From Dermatemys mawii (Eukaryota; Chordata; Testudines; Dermatemydidae), in the NCBI GenBank assembly GCA_007922305.1, contig ML677334.1:59374858-59438857 (forward strand): DNA of 64,000 nt, given 5' to 3'. Under the pieces are notes generated by a model. That model saw only the letters and a program-made list of their open reading frames with translations, did no database searches and had not been told where the DNA came from. Numbering within the stretch: the first letter of the stretch is position 1; each line of letters starts with the position of its first letter. Of the stretch, positions 25,201 through 35,934 are shown one piece after another. A program made the position numbers and the translations under genes.

Positions 25201-25685
25201 GCTACCATTCTGCCACAGATCCAGTCAGGCTTCCCCAGCTGGCTGCACTCCAGACTGCTGTGAAGGGAAACCAAGCCTGGATCCCCCGGTGGCTTAAACA
25301 TCAGGGACCCGAATAGAGCCCAGCCAGTCGCCTGATCTTTGGAGTCTCCAGGCACACTCACAGGGCACAGACCCACTGCCAAGTATCCCCTCCTGAAAGC
25401 TGGAACCATCCAGCTGCCTACCCCTAGCCCCAGGTCAGTGCTGTCCCTTCACATTTCTCTGTCCCTTCAGCACACCCTCTCCCAGAACTCTGCCCAAGGT
25501 GTGAGACTTCTGGTTACTGTTTAATTTTTGCGCAAGGCATGTGATAGTTGTTAAGCAAATAACGCACACATACTTTGTCCACAGTCTAACACATTATTTC
25601 TCTTTTGCTTAATAGATAAAGCATAGGAGAGTAAAAATCATTTAGAACACAATGAACATCTTAAACACAATACTTCTCAGTAGGT
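25201..25685. repeat. Dispersed repeat, copy A (left part)
   Basis: The end of this block (TCTAACACATTATTTCTC followed by ATAAAGCATAGGAGAGTA) is clearly related to 35395-35465 (TCTAACACTTTAAAGCTC and TAAAGCACAGGAGAGTAC). The preceding C-rich segment is also similar in layout. It could be part of an LTR or its internal region. It is separated from the 26003-26225 sequence by a hAT MITE. Confidence 0.45.
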
Positions 25686-25994
25686 CGGGGGTGGGCAAAC
25701 TACGGCCTGTGGGCCACCTGAACTCCCGGCCGGGAAGGCTGCCCCGGTCCCACCCCTGTCTTCTCCCCTCACCCGGAGCCTTAGCGCACCACGCGGGTAG
25801 TGCTCTGAGGGGCAGGGCAGCATGTCTGGCTCCACGCAGCTGTCAGACATGCTTCTGAGCGGTGTGGTAAGGGAGCCAGAGCCGGGAGGTTGCATAAAAG
25901 GCAGGGAGTCCCAGGAGGCAGTCTGGGAGCTGGCGAGACCAGGCCGTCCATGCAATTTTGCAACCCCTTGGGCCGAAAAGTTTTCCCACCCCTG
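25686..25994. mobile_element. hAT MITE with CAGGGGTGGGCAAACT-type ends
   Basis: A 309-bp GC-rich element has a left end CGGGGGTGGGCAAACT and a right end AGTTTTCCCACCCCTG. Flanking octamers CAGTAGGT (25678-25685) and CACTGGGT (25995-26002) agree at 6 of 8 positions, fitting an old hAT 8-bp duplication. There is no transposase. Ends with AAACTACGGCC just inside are shared with the element at 51830-52126. Confidence 0.75.
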
Positions 25995-26002
25995 CACTGG
26001 GT

Positions 26003-26225
26003 CATCCTTCTCTTGGGAGACCGTGTTGAACGCATGTAGGGTCCCTGCCTCAAGCAAGCCTCTATGTGTTAGATTGCTTCTCTGTTATGGAGTCCTCTTC
26101 CCCATCTTACCTTCTCTCCTATCCAATGCTTCCTGTGCCAAAACCACTTTATGCCAGTGCTGGTCTTGCCTGACAGCTGCTCTAAGTTGCACCTGCACTG
26201 AGGTCGGCCCTTAAGATCAAGGAGC
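26003..26225. other. Sequence continuing past the MITE, probably repeat-derived
   Basis: C/T-rich, with GTCATCCTTCTCTTGGGAG and a GACAGCTGCTCTAAGTTG stretch. It probably belongs to the same repeat as 25201-25685, interrupted by the hAT insertion. I see no coding signal. Confidence 0.3.
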
Positions 26226-26284
26226 TTTCACAGATCCCCTGGTGCCCCTGTTCCTACACCAAGCAAAGCGCTGGTAGAAGAGAG

Positions 26285-26555
26285 CAGGGCTGGCCTTACC
26301 TTGAATTGAACTGAGGCAGCCGCCTCAGGTGCCAGACTGTGGGGGGTGCCACTAGGACCCAGAGTGTAGAAAATTGTGTCTGCTCCTGGTGCACCTGGAT
26401 TCTCTCTCCTCTAGATGCACAGAGATGGTGGAGTGCTGTGCTGGAGAAAGGAGGGCACAAGAGACCTTTCAAAGTTTTGGCCCAAGTGAGGGGCCATGGG
26501 GGTGTCATTTGAGCTCCTCCCTCCTCAGGTGCCAAAATGTTGTGGGCCAGTCCTA
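26285..26555. mobile_element. hAT MITE, 8-bp target duplication (7/8)
   Basis: A 271-bp element begins CAGGGCTGGCC and ends GGCCAGTCCTA (9 of 11 inverted matches). Flanking octamers GAAGAGAG (26277-26284) and CAAGAGAG (26556-26563) differ at one base. An internal word, CCTCAGGTGCCA, appears in the same orientation near both ends. There is no coding capacity. Confidence 0.65.
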
Positions 26556-26914
26556 CAAGAGAGAATCTAACTCTTGTTATTGTTCTTCTGCCATACACCA
26601 ATATGTCAGCCAAACTTCACCCCTCTCTCCCCCCCAAAATTCTCCACTTCACAAGTGGCACAGAAACTCTACCTGGCAACATATCTGTCTAGTCAGATCC
26701 CTCCTGTTTCACACAAGCTGTTAAATCTTCCTATGTTTGGCTATGAATCCCACTCAAGCCCCCCATCACAATATTCTGTCAAAGAAAAAGGCAACCCAGA
26801 ATTCAAACACTCAGCAGCTAAAGGGAAGATTTTTCCTTTTCCTTGTTATCGTTTGTTGCATAGTAGGAATAATTTTCTCTCACTCTGCAGTATGCTGGCA
26901 ACAAATGTCTTTGG

Positions 26915-27240
26915 AGATTGATTAAATGCCTCAGCTTTGCTCAGCCTATTAATCTCAGCAGCCATTTATTGCTTCAAATAGTACAGTGCATTAGGGATTA
27001 TCCCTTAAGTACTGTGTGTAGAATGCATGTAGTAGTGAGATATAGATCGTGTGAATTGGAAATGTTCCTCTGGAAATATGGAACTGTAGTCGCCAATAAA
27101 TGCTATGCTGCCTGGATTCCTCACTCTTTTGTGCCTTGTACTCTAGAACCCTCGACTCCTCGCCTTAATTAACACATTTCTGTATTGCACTCTGGTTTAC
27201 CATTGTTTCCAACTTCTATTTGGTTAACAATTCCAAGCAA
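26915..27240. promoter_or_regulatory. Candidate conserved non-coding element with a GGATTA palindrome
   Basis: No repeat is recognised. The palindrome GGGATTATCCC near 26994-27004 embeds two opposed GGATTA-type cores, the site class bound by OTX/bicoid homeodomains. CTATTAATCTCAGCAGCC and CCTTAATTAACACA supply further homeodomain-type words. This is a composition-based suggestion only. Confidence 0.22.
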
Positions 27241-27820
27241 TAGTTTGGTCAACAAGAGAAGGAATTAAACCACCATAATCTCCAGTGAAGGCTACAGCAT
27301 GAATAATGGAGAAGTGGTGTGTCTGGCACTGCTGAGGTCTTAATGTGGTAAACTCTTACAGTCACCTCCAGAGTTTGGGAACCACTATTATCAGTATTAA
27401 GTATATGTATCGTGGTAGTACCCAAGCACTATTTTGCTGAGAAATGTACAAAAACAGAGTAAGAGTCCGTCTTTGCACTGAACAAACTAGAATCTAAATT
27501 GATCCTGCTATTAGGCCTGGAGCTTTTGACTAATATTTTTTATTATCTTGAACAACCTGGGTCAGATCCTCATCTGGTGTAAATCAGCATTAACTTTAAG
27601 AAAGTTATGCCAATTTACACCAACAGACCCTCTATTTTTGGGCCACTTACAAATGCCTTTGAAACCTCTTCACCTCAATACTTTGTCTAAATCCTTAGGT
27701 ATCGAAAGCAGTTATGGCTGGTTACAGCTAAGTTGCCTTATATTTCACCAACACAAAAGCAGATAACCACATGGGTCAGGCATGAATTTCCTCTCCTCAT
27801 GACCGATAATAATTTTTTAT
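27241..27820. other. Unassigned stretch with repeat scraps
   Basis: GAGTTTGGGAACCACTA at 27371-27387 is a lone right end of the hAT family at 315-1048. CATCTGGTGTAAATCAGC at about 27572, with a mirrored GCCAATTTACACC, is one copy of the palindromic repeat family. I recognise no gene. Confidence 0.5.
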
Positions 27821-27824
27821 TGTT

Positions 27825-28180
27825 TGTGTAGCACACATGGTATGCCAGGCACTTTTAGGGGAGAGGATGCCGTCCCTGGCTGTAAGAGCTTACAGTCAAA
27901 GCAGACAACATGCAGATAAGGAGGGAGAAATAGTGACGTGACGGAGCACTGACATTAAGCACCTGGTCTTGTAGTTCCAAAATCTTTGTATTCTTTTCCC
28001 TATGAAGCATCAGGTATTGTCCAATGTGAGGCAGGCTCATGATATTGATTATCATTCCTCTGGTAATATTTATATTGCAGTGGAAACCAAAGGCCCCCAT
28101 TAGAATCTGCATCACTTTGTGCTAGGAGCTGTACAAAAACATGCTGCATAACCCAAAAGCTTACATTCTAGGAAAACAAT
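27825..28180. repeat. Ancient SINE-like fragments
   Basis: GCCAGGCACTTTTAGG/TAAGAGCTTACAGTC near 27846-27895 and GTGCTAGGAGCTGTACAAAA followed by AAGCTTACATTCTAGG near 28117-28172 follow the layout of the 25090 repeat and its downstream part (GGCGCTGTACAAA ... AGCTTACAATCTA in common copies). Both are truncated. Confidence 0.45.
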
Positions 28181-29689
28181 GAGTCAATGGTCTCATCCAT
28201 TGTCGCAGATCCCAAGAGAATGCAGGAATAGAAGGATAAGTCTGCAGAAATGAAGATACAGAGTACAAAATGTTCATGGACTTTCTTTTCAGAACATTCA
28301 GATGAGTATTGTGAATTAAGTGAGTAACGATTTTACTGTTTCTTTCCCTGGCTCAGTAGATCTTCTGGATGATAATTACTTTTGGGGCTTGATTAGATTG
28401 GCACACCTTTGCTAAGACCTTTGCTGGGGTAATGGGTCAGCCAGGCTGCATTTAGTATAAATAATCATTCCACAGTATTCAAAAGCATCTCTAAAATATT
28501 TTTTTTTTGAGGGGTGGCTTGTAGGGAGGTGGGTGTAAGGAAGGGGAAGAGAGTTTTGAATCCAGTCTGGAATTTAACTGTCTGAGGATAAAGTCTCCAC
28601 TAGTTTGTCCTATACTCACAGTATTTGTTAAAGTTATTTACCCAAATCAAGTTGCTGTGATGTTAATGTTTCTTTATAATGGCATAAGCGTAGGCATTCA
28701 GGCCAATAGCAGTAACTCAGGAAATCAGCAGCCAATCATCTCTGTGAATACATCAAGCAGCAAAAACCCACACTTAGCTCTGGGACCAATCTTTGATTCC
28801 TCAAATCCATGTGGCCTGGTAACCACCATTATTTTAAGGTTTTAAGGGAAATGAAATAGTTTAAAAGTGGTTAATGTGATGCGTATGGCACAACCCACAT
28901 TAACCACTTCAAAGCTGTTTACTTCCCTTCAAATGGTTTAAAGTACTGGAGATTACCAAACCTCCCAATGATACAAAGTGGAAGATTGAAACCAGATCTA
29001 AGTAGGGCCATTGCTTCATAGGGCTTGTTTATACAGCACCAGCAAAGCTCTCTGCAGGGGTGTGGTCTGAAGAGCATGCTAATGTGTTGCACTCTATCTG
29101 CCCCATGTAGGCCCTGCTGGTGCTCTCTAAAAGATACCTAGTTTGTGTTGATGTAGTCCTGTTTCAAACATGAACTAGATACCTTGTAGAGTGCACCAGA
29201 AGGTTTCCACAAGGCTGCTAGAGTGCTTTAGCAATCATACCCCTCTGACACACTGACGTGCAGTGTAGGAAAGTTTTAAATGTGTCTGTATAGAGACCCC
29301 TAACCCCTAATTTTGCAGAGCTAACTGTTGGCTGAGTGACCATACTTATGGCTTTTTACAAACACAATAACACTGCGGCAACTTAACTGAGGAAAGGAAC
29401 TTTGACTAAGCAGTGACCAGTACAGTACATTGCAAAATGGATACACTGAGAAAATATCTGCAAAACCTCTGCCTATATTGGTGAAATCCTCACAACTGCC
29501 TGAAAACCTAAGAATTTTTTTTTTTTTGCTATCGTTTGTGATTATTTACTGAACACTCTAACAAAAATTATTCAATTATAAAAACACTTTGGGTATATTT
29601 TGTGTAAAATATGAATTATAAAGGGTATTAGAGCAGGTCAGTCTTTAACATCAGTTTTGTTATATTACTTGAGTTCTGATACTTTTAAT
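28181..29689. other. Unassigned non-coding stretch
   Basis: I recognise no gene. About 29019-29275 may be an eroded MITE, since it starts AGGGCTTGTTTATACAGC and ends near GCAGTGTAGG, but no duplication could be fixed. T runs occur at 28500 and 29513. Confidence 0.35.
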
Positions 29690-30260
29690 GGAGCTTTAAT
29701 TGAATCAGCCTGCTAACGATTTTGAAAGATGCACTTTTATGCAGAGATCAAAGATCAACATGATTTAACACACTGCCATGGCGTCTATGCTCCCATTTGG
29801 CTCAGCATATTAATTGAAGCAGTGCTACGGTTTTGTCTTTGTTAATGGGATTCAGCTAAAAAGTGGACTAATACTAGCTTAGGCCTAACATTATTAAAGC
29901 CTGTTATTTCTGTGCCTTCCTCTTCCCTAATTTGTAATTCACACCGCTCCATAACCAAAGAGCCTGCTGGGAGACTTTCTAAGTACACTTTCTTTGAGAA
30001 CCATTTGCTGCTTTATATCTGAATGGGGTGGAGCTGGATCTGCCAATCAACGTGAAAGGGCCTTTTGTAAGAATGTTCTGAACCACCGCGTCATGTTTAG
30101 ATCTGTGATTGCTTTTGGAAGGATTGTCTTTTCATACTAGATCCCACCCTGTCAAACATTGTCAGAGCTTACTTGTTTTCTTGAAATACGATTATCACTT
30201 GGGCTCTTTATGTGGCAACTGTAAGAAGACTAAATTAATCTGAAAACATACGTATCAACT
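29690..30260. promoter_or_regulatory. Candidate distal enhancer or conserved non-coding element
   Basis: The stretch is free of recognised repeats and dense in developmental factor words. AGATCAAAGATCAACATG (near 29746) holds a TCF/LEF-type ATCAAAG. CAGCATATTAATTGAAGC (near 29804) has a homeodomain TAATTGA core, and TTGTCTTTGTTAATG has a SOX-type CTTTGTT. Non-repetitive sequence of this density is typical of vertebrate gene-desert enhancers. This is inference only; species alignment would decide it. Confidence 0.28.
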
Positions 30261-30479
30261 GATCAGCTAAGGCAGATGATTTCAGCCTCCTTACATCATG
30301 TGATAGTATTGATACTGCTCTGCTCTAATTCTATAATTATCTGTGCTGCTTTTAGTGTGGCAGAGAGCAGTCAAGAAGGAGCTACAGAGCTTCTCTGCAC
30401 TCAGTCAGCCCCAACTCACTGTACTTGTAAGGTTTGTCAATGCTAGAGAAGGGCAGGTCCTTAAAAGGGAGTATCCTGG

Positions 30480-30960
30480 CCTAGACTGGGGAGCATTCAG
30501 GAGCAAACAGAAATAGTGCACAGAGCTCCCCGGCTTCGGGGAACAGGGTCTGTCTGTTGTGGAAACTGCATGACAGCACCAGCTCCCCAGAGTCCTCTGA
30601 GGAAGCAGAATTACTTACTTTTATTTTTGGAGCCCTGGGACTCATCCTTGGTGGTTTGGATACACAAGGGACAAGGAGCCAGACCTTCCTCCCAAGGACT
30701 ATTGGTCTGTACCCTGCATGAGACCATGGGGAACCAGCCCTCTTCATGAACTGTGGAGGTATTTTGCCTTTTTCTTTTGGACTACTTCAATACACACCCC
30801 TTCCCTCCACCAGAAGGGGGAACTCCCTAAACGGTACAGCTGGAGGGTTGTACCCCAAGTCTGGGACCCAGACTACAGTCATGTTGCTGTCCAGAGAAGG
30901 ACATCCAAGACAAAAAAAGGGCCGCACTCAGACCAAGGGAGAGCCAGAGAGGTAAAACAT
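30480..30960 (+). repeat. Possible LTR or internal fragment of an LTR retrotransposon
   Basis: The segment TTGGACTACTTCAATACA, then AGAAGGGGGAACTCCC, GTACAGCTGGAGGG and CCCAAGTCTGGGACCCAGAC resembles the 3' part of a turtle LTR family that I have seen with a TTTGGACTATTTTAACCC phrase. No ends or duplications could be placed. Overlapping open frames show no gag or pol motif. Confidence 0.3.
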
Positions 30961-31273
30961 ATCACAGATGGGGTACCGATTCGTTTAATTAATCTGCTTA
31001 ATCTGTTTGCTGATTTAATGCAATGGGTTCCCAGATCTTGTACAGCCACCTGCTCTGATTATTTAGCTGATTAGTGGCAATGATATATCTCTTTGTAGGT
31101 AACCTCTTTTCATCAGCTCTTAGCTCAGTTGTAGTCTGGGTTCTTCTTGATTTAGTTGTGGATCACCTTAAGACCAGACCCACATTATGCAAGCCCACGT
31201 GCAAAATAAGTGTGGTCCCTGTCCACTTCTCTGTCACTGCGGTTGGGCCTGTGATTCTCTGGCTGTTTCAGGG

Positions 31274-31878
31274 TGTTGCAGGGTACTCGGTGTCCCGTAG
31301 AAACGAGGCACACACACAGCTGTTGAATAGTAGTGAGTTTATTGAAGGCAAAAGTGGCACACCCGCAACGGGGGCTCCCTTCGTTGCTGCCACTGAGACG
31401 GGGAAAGCCCGATGCATCGGAGCAGTGCTCGGGGTGAAGCCCACTGAGCATGGGCACACAGGCAGAGAAATAACAGGAACATTTGCATCTCATGCATACC
31501 TCATGAATAACTAATACCTTGTTTCTGTCTTGTTAGCATTACATAATGCAAGCAGGTGCCTCATTAATTTTGCACAAGACAAGCAGGCAATGAGAACCAG
31601 TTAACTCCGGCATGTAAAATATGCGATAACAGGGCAGGGACTGATAACAATGGGCGAAAGTACCCTTTCCTTCCCAGGAGTGTGGGGGAATGAGCACCCC
31701 TTCCCTCCCAGGAGTGGGAGGGAGAATGAGCACCCCCTCTCTCCAAGGAGTGGGGGGAGGAATGAGCACCCCCCCTCCCTGGAGTGTGGGGGGGGAATAA
31801 GCAGTCTTTCCCTCCCAGGAGTCGAGGGTGAGAGCGCCCCTAGCACACTACCATAACAACATCTTACACACCCTTACA
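31274..31878 (-). mobile_element. Solo retroviral-type LTR, copy 2, 5-bp target duplication CAGGG
   Basis: This is the sister of 11352-11877, also on the minus strand: start TGTAAGGGTG, a polyadenylation AATAAA (near 31336-31341) and end ACCCTGCAACA. CAGGG flanks both sides exactly (31269-31273 and 31879-31883). It is 605 bp long against 526 bp because its U3-like part has five rather than three units of about 35 bp (31665-31840). The rest of the two copies is very similar and collinear. No internal region remains, and the open frames crossing it are incidental. Confidence 0.8.
31665..31840. repeat. Tandem array of about 35 bp x 5 in the LTR upstream part
   Basis: AGGAGTG-type unit starts fall near 31676, 31710, 31746, 31780 and 31817. 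Each unit runs into a G-rich stretch and then an AATGAGCACCCC-type segment. The sister LTR has three units (near 11748, 11783 and 11817). Tandem units in a U3 often act as enhancers, but no activity can be inferred here. Confidence 0.75.
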
Positions 31879-31884
31879 CAGGGT

Positions 31885-33615
31885 GTGCATAGAGAGTTCA
31901 GAGATGAATGGGTTTCTTAGGTAGAAAAAGGCCATCACTGGATAAGAGAACAGAGCTGTGCAGGCTGGCTCTGTGCTCACAACATAAATGCTCAGCTATT
32001 TCTTTGCGGGACCTGGAATTGCAACTATGAAGGAGTCAAAAAACATCAGTTAAAAATTAGCAAAAAGAATTATATTTTTTTCTTAACTTCATCTTAAACC
32101 TTTTTTGTTGATGTGTCTGTCTCTCCACGTTACATTGTTTAGATGTCAGACCATACTTTAGATGTCAAGGCTGCATGGAGCAGACCCATTGTCAGATGGA
32201 AAATTGCCCTAATACTACTTGGTGAGATTTCTTTTTAGCCTTAAAATATGTCATGACTATGCAGGAAACATACAAATTTAATTGCTACCAAATTCATGTC
32301 ACTTTACAATGGACTATTTTTATGAATATGAGGCACTTGGAGCTTGGTGGTGGTATAAATATAAATATCTCAGAGGCCCCAACCTTTCTCATGTTGAGTA
32401 CTACTGTTGCTAGTGGTCCCATTGTGAGACTACTCAGCACAATAGGTACCACTCAATGTAAAGGTTGCTGAATCAAGCCCAGATCTTCAAAGTTATGTAG
32501 GCCTCTAACTTCCATGGACATTAATGGGAGTTAAGTGTGTAAATACCTATGAGGATCTTGACCTCAGTCCCTAACTAAATAATGCCCAGCCTCACTCTTT
32601 TCCTGAGTGTTTAATTTCAGACTGACTCTTGAAAGGCAATTATATTCTTGAAACTGAACCATGATCACAATGTGAGTCTAACCATGGAGTTTACTCACAA
32701 ACACTTGCTCTCTTATCATTAAATGGGTTCAGTTTTTATTTGCCTCTGTTGGTAAAGACCATAGGATAATTATAGATTCCAATTTAATGCTCTGTGAACA
32801 CGAGGGCTGTAACTAACTACATTTTTTTATCATCTCAGAAATGTAAGTCGAAATAACTTTTTTGTTCTGCTAGTTACCAAAGCTATTTACTGAGATTATT
32901 TGCTGAGTGGGCTATTTAAGACCTAAAACAGCAATGATTTAATTGGTCACTACTGTATTAATGCAGGAGTGGTGTGCTGTCCATGTTCTCGGTGCTGCAC
33001 AAATGTAAAGACACAGGCCTAGTAGCAGCAAAGAGATCACAGTATAAAACCTGCAATGGTTCAGATCCCCTTGATACTGTGAGTTGGGGGCTCAGCATAA
33101 TCATGATGCATTATTTTAGGTAGTTCTCATTAGACAAATTGTGGAAGAAGAGAGTTTTAAGGAGGAATTTAAATGGAGAGGAAGGATGTTTGCTAGTAAG
33201 TGGAAGATGCATGAAGAAGAGTATAAATGGGCCTCTCATATCATATCAGCCAGCAAAAAGAGTCAGAAGTTGACAAGATTTTGAACCAAGCTTAAAGTTC
33301 TACTGTTCACCTTAAGAACTTTTCAAGCACTTGTTCCTACCATGCTCCCCTTCCATCACATGATATTTTAATTGTTAACACTAATTCTCTAAAGTGCGGA
33401 GTTTGGGGTTTTGGCAGTTTTTTGTTTAACTCCATGAGCACCATCTTGGAAAAACATTGTGTACCTGGCAGTTTTCTGGTTATATAAGCATTATTTCAGC
33501 TTTCTATCCTAAATTACAATTTAGTAAATTCTGACTCTGGGGGAAAACCCTATCCAACATGGTGAAATAATGTTCTTTCACATGGCAACTTGAAAAGCAA
33601 CATTAAATTCAACAC
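31885..33615. other. Unassigned non-coding stretch
   Basis: No gene or bounded element is recognised. A MIR-like trace (GTGCTGCACAAATGTAAAG) lies near 32990-33010. Confidence 0.35.
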
Positions 33616-33619
33616 ACAG

Positions 33620-35125
33620 GTTTGTCATCTACTCTATGGTTTCCAGTGACATGGGATGAATCAAGGCTGTCCTTCTGGAAAAGGATTTTAGAGAACAGCA
33701 GTTTATAAGATGTCCCATGGTTTGGGTATCTTCTCCAGATTCACATATTGGGCCGTCCTACATTTTCCATGTGTGTGGTAGGTAATTGCAATGCCTGTGG
33801 GAAGTTCTGATGTAGTTCCCCGTGATTCATATCTTACATGGCATGGTGAACCCAGGTAGTTGTTCTATGGGATCTGGGATCTGGTCTTGATTCTTGACCC
33901 CACTGTTTCCCACAGCCTCTGCCACTTGTCTTTCAGTGACAATCTTTGACTGCTAATCGGAAGGGGTTCCTTGGCTTAAGGTGGCATCTCAGGAGGGGAA
34001 GGGAAGTTGGAAATCTTCATAAATGAGCAACAGTGCGTTTGTTATCTCACACTCGTATTTTTGTAATATTGCTGTTTCTCTTTTGAAAGATGATGGTAAG
34101 ATATGCACAAGGATGAGAACCCGAACTGTTGGTGTTGACTTCAACACACCTGTGACAATTCTCATAGCAGTACTCAGTTGCAAATCAACAATTTTCATGG
34201 GTACACTATTTTTCATACTGGCGATCAGTATACAACTGCTGAGAAGATGAGGGCCAAGGAGGCTATCTACAAGGTGTCAGCACCTGCTCTCCAACAGGTC
34301 CTGACTAGTTTGTGCATTATATTGTTCCTAACTTTTATCTTGGCAGTGGTGTTGTCAGATGTTGGTGACATGTGAGGCTATGATCCAGAAACATTATAAG
34401 ATATTTCAGGAAATGCTCATGCCTGAGTTTGATGTTTCAGAAGGTGACAGTCAGGCACTTCTTTGTCTATTGGTAGCTCAGGTGAAACATGGAGACAGAT
34501 GTTTGAGTGCTTGGTTGGAGTCACCATAATGTGTAGTACTGCAGTTTTTTCACATCGTCTGAGGATGCATTCCACTTGGGCAAAAGTGCTCATTTGGATG
34601 GCTAGCATGAGATCATCAGCATATCCAAATTTCCATGACTGGGTCAATGACATGTTGCTGACATAAATATGAAAAAGCAAGGAAGTCAAGATGGATCACA
34701 GTGGGAGCCTGATTTTCGATTAAAAAAATCTGCTAGTCTGTTCCATTAGATGTACATGAAACTTGTGACTGGTGAGCATAACTGGAAGCATAGGGATGTT
34801 CTTCAGTCTACTATTTTTGACACTTTCAGAAGAAGGCCATCCTGCCAAACTGTGTTGTATGCCAAAGCACACATACACAAAGACAGCTGCTGTTTTGAGC
34901 CCGTGGTGATGGCTAGCTTTGATGTAAGTCATCAGTACTATTACCTGACTGGACATGCGCCATCCCAGTCTAAAGTATGCCAGCTCAACATAGAAACCTC
35001 TCTCCTGAAAAATGTGATTACCTGTGATTACATACAACCTGCTATGTGAGCAGATGATTGATGTTCTAGCATTACAAGACTCATTTAGTGGCAAACCAAC
35101 TCCATCCAAAACATGGACTAGCAAA
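33620..35125 (-). mobile_element. Non-LTR retrotransposon reverse-transcriptase pseudogene, not CR1-like
   Basis: Minus-strand frames preserve the reverse-transcriptase order. At 34720-35124 a VLMTYIKA...KTAAVFVYV block corresponds to palm motif A, where the family's usual FVDLTAAYD is degraded, and is followed by a KFHVHLMEQTSRF strand. At 34417-34689, SLLFHIYVSNM...KFGYADDLMLAIQ carries the catalytic YADD (34612-34623). At 33989-34216, VDLQLSTAMRIVTG and ILPSSFKRETAI match the C-terminal end of the same LINE type. The element is broken by frameshifts. The motif wording differs from CR1 and L2, and I leave the clade open (jockey-like or I-like). Confidence 0.65.
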
Positions 35126-35159
35126 ATTCATGAGACAAGAGCTCTGGAAAAGGTAGTTT

Positions 35160-35500
35160 AAGCCTACCTGGTTCTCAGCAGGCTGCAGTGCTGCTTCCTC
35201 TGTGACTTCTCTGGTGGATGTCCTTGTCACTGACTCTCAGTCCACCTACCTTGGGACCCCAGGACCAGCACTGACCCCCAAGATACCCCAGTTGCTTAAA
35301 CCAGGGTCTGTTCCAGAACTCAACCCCTAAATATGAAGCTTCTGGTTTACTCTCCAGAGATGGTTTTATAGCTGTAAAGCATTCAAAACAGAGACACTTT
35401 GCCCAAGTCTAACACTTTAAAGCTCTTTTTCTTCATTATATAAAGCACAGGAGAGTACAGATCATACAAATCAAGAAACCTTACATAGATTTTCCTGCCT
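35160..35500. repeat. Dispersed repeat, copy B
   Basis: Related to 25201-25685. It shares the C-rich lead, CTGGTTTAC near 35342, AGTCTAACAC near 35407 and TAAAGCACAGGAGAGTAC near 35442, in the same orientation. No hAT element interrupts this copy. The sequence may continue to about 35930. Confidence 0.45.
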
Positions 35501-35934
35501 CAGTTTCACCACTCCAGAGCATTCTTTGGATTCACATCAGAGTCCCTTGGGTATTCCAGGGTCCTGCTGCTTCAGTGCATGGCTTGTGGGCTGGACCTTG
35601 ACTTGTTCTTCCACCCACATCAGCTTTGCTTCCTTTGCTTTTGACCACTTTGACCTTGTCCCTTGGGAGTCCTTGAGGCCATTTGGGCTCAGGAAAGCAG
35701 GTCCCTCACTAATGGGTTGCTTTTCTTGCCTTTTGAGTTACAAACAAAATGTCCCAAAGATTCCAGACACACCAATTCATCCCTGTTTATAACTTTTAGC
35801 TCCCTCTGTCAAGTGACACCCTTGCCAGCTTCCCAGGAGAGCACAAACCCATGCAAGGTGACTTCCTTGCCCAGACAATCTCTCTCCTACTAAACCAGTT
35901 CTGGTGGCTGGGAGCCAGACTGTTGTTTAGAGCC

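Noticed and set aside
31601..31856. Frames with repeated PGREGVLIPPP-like peptides as a repeat protein
   Set aside because: They are translations of the LTR tandem array in several frames, not a protein.
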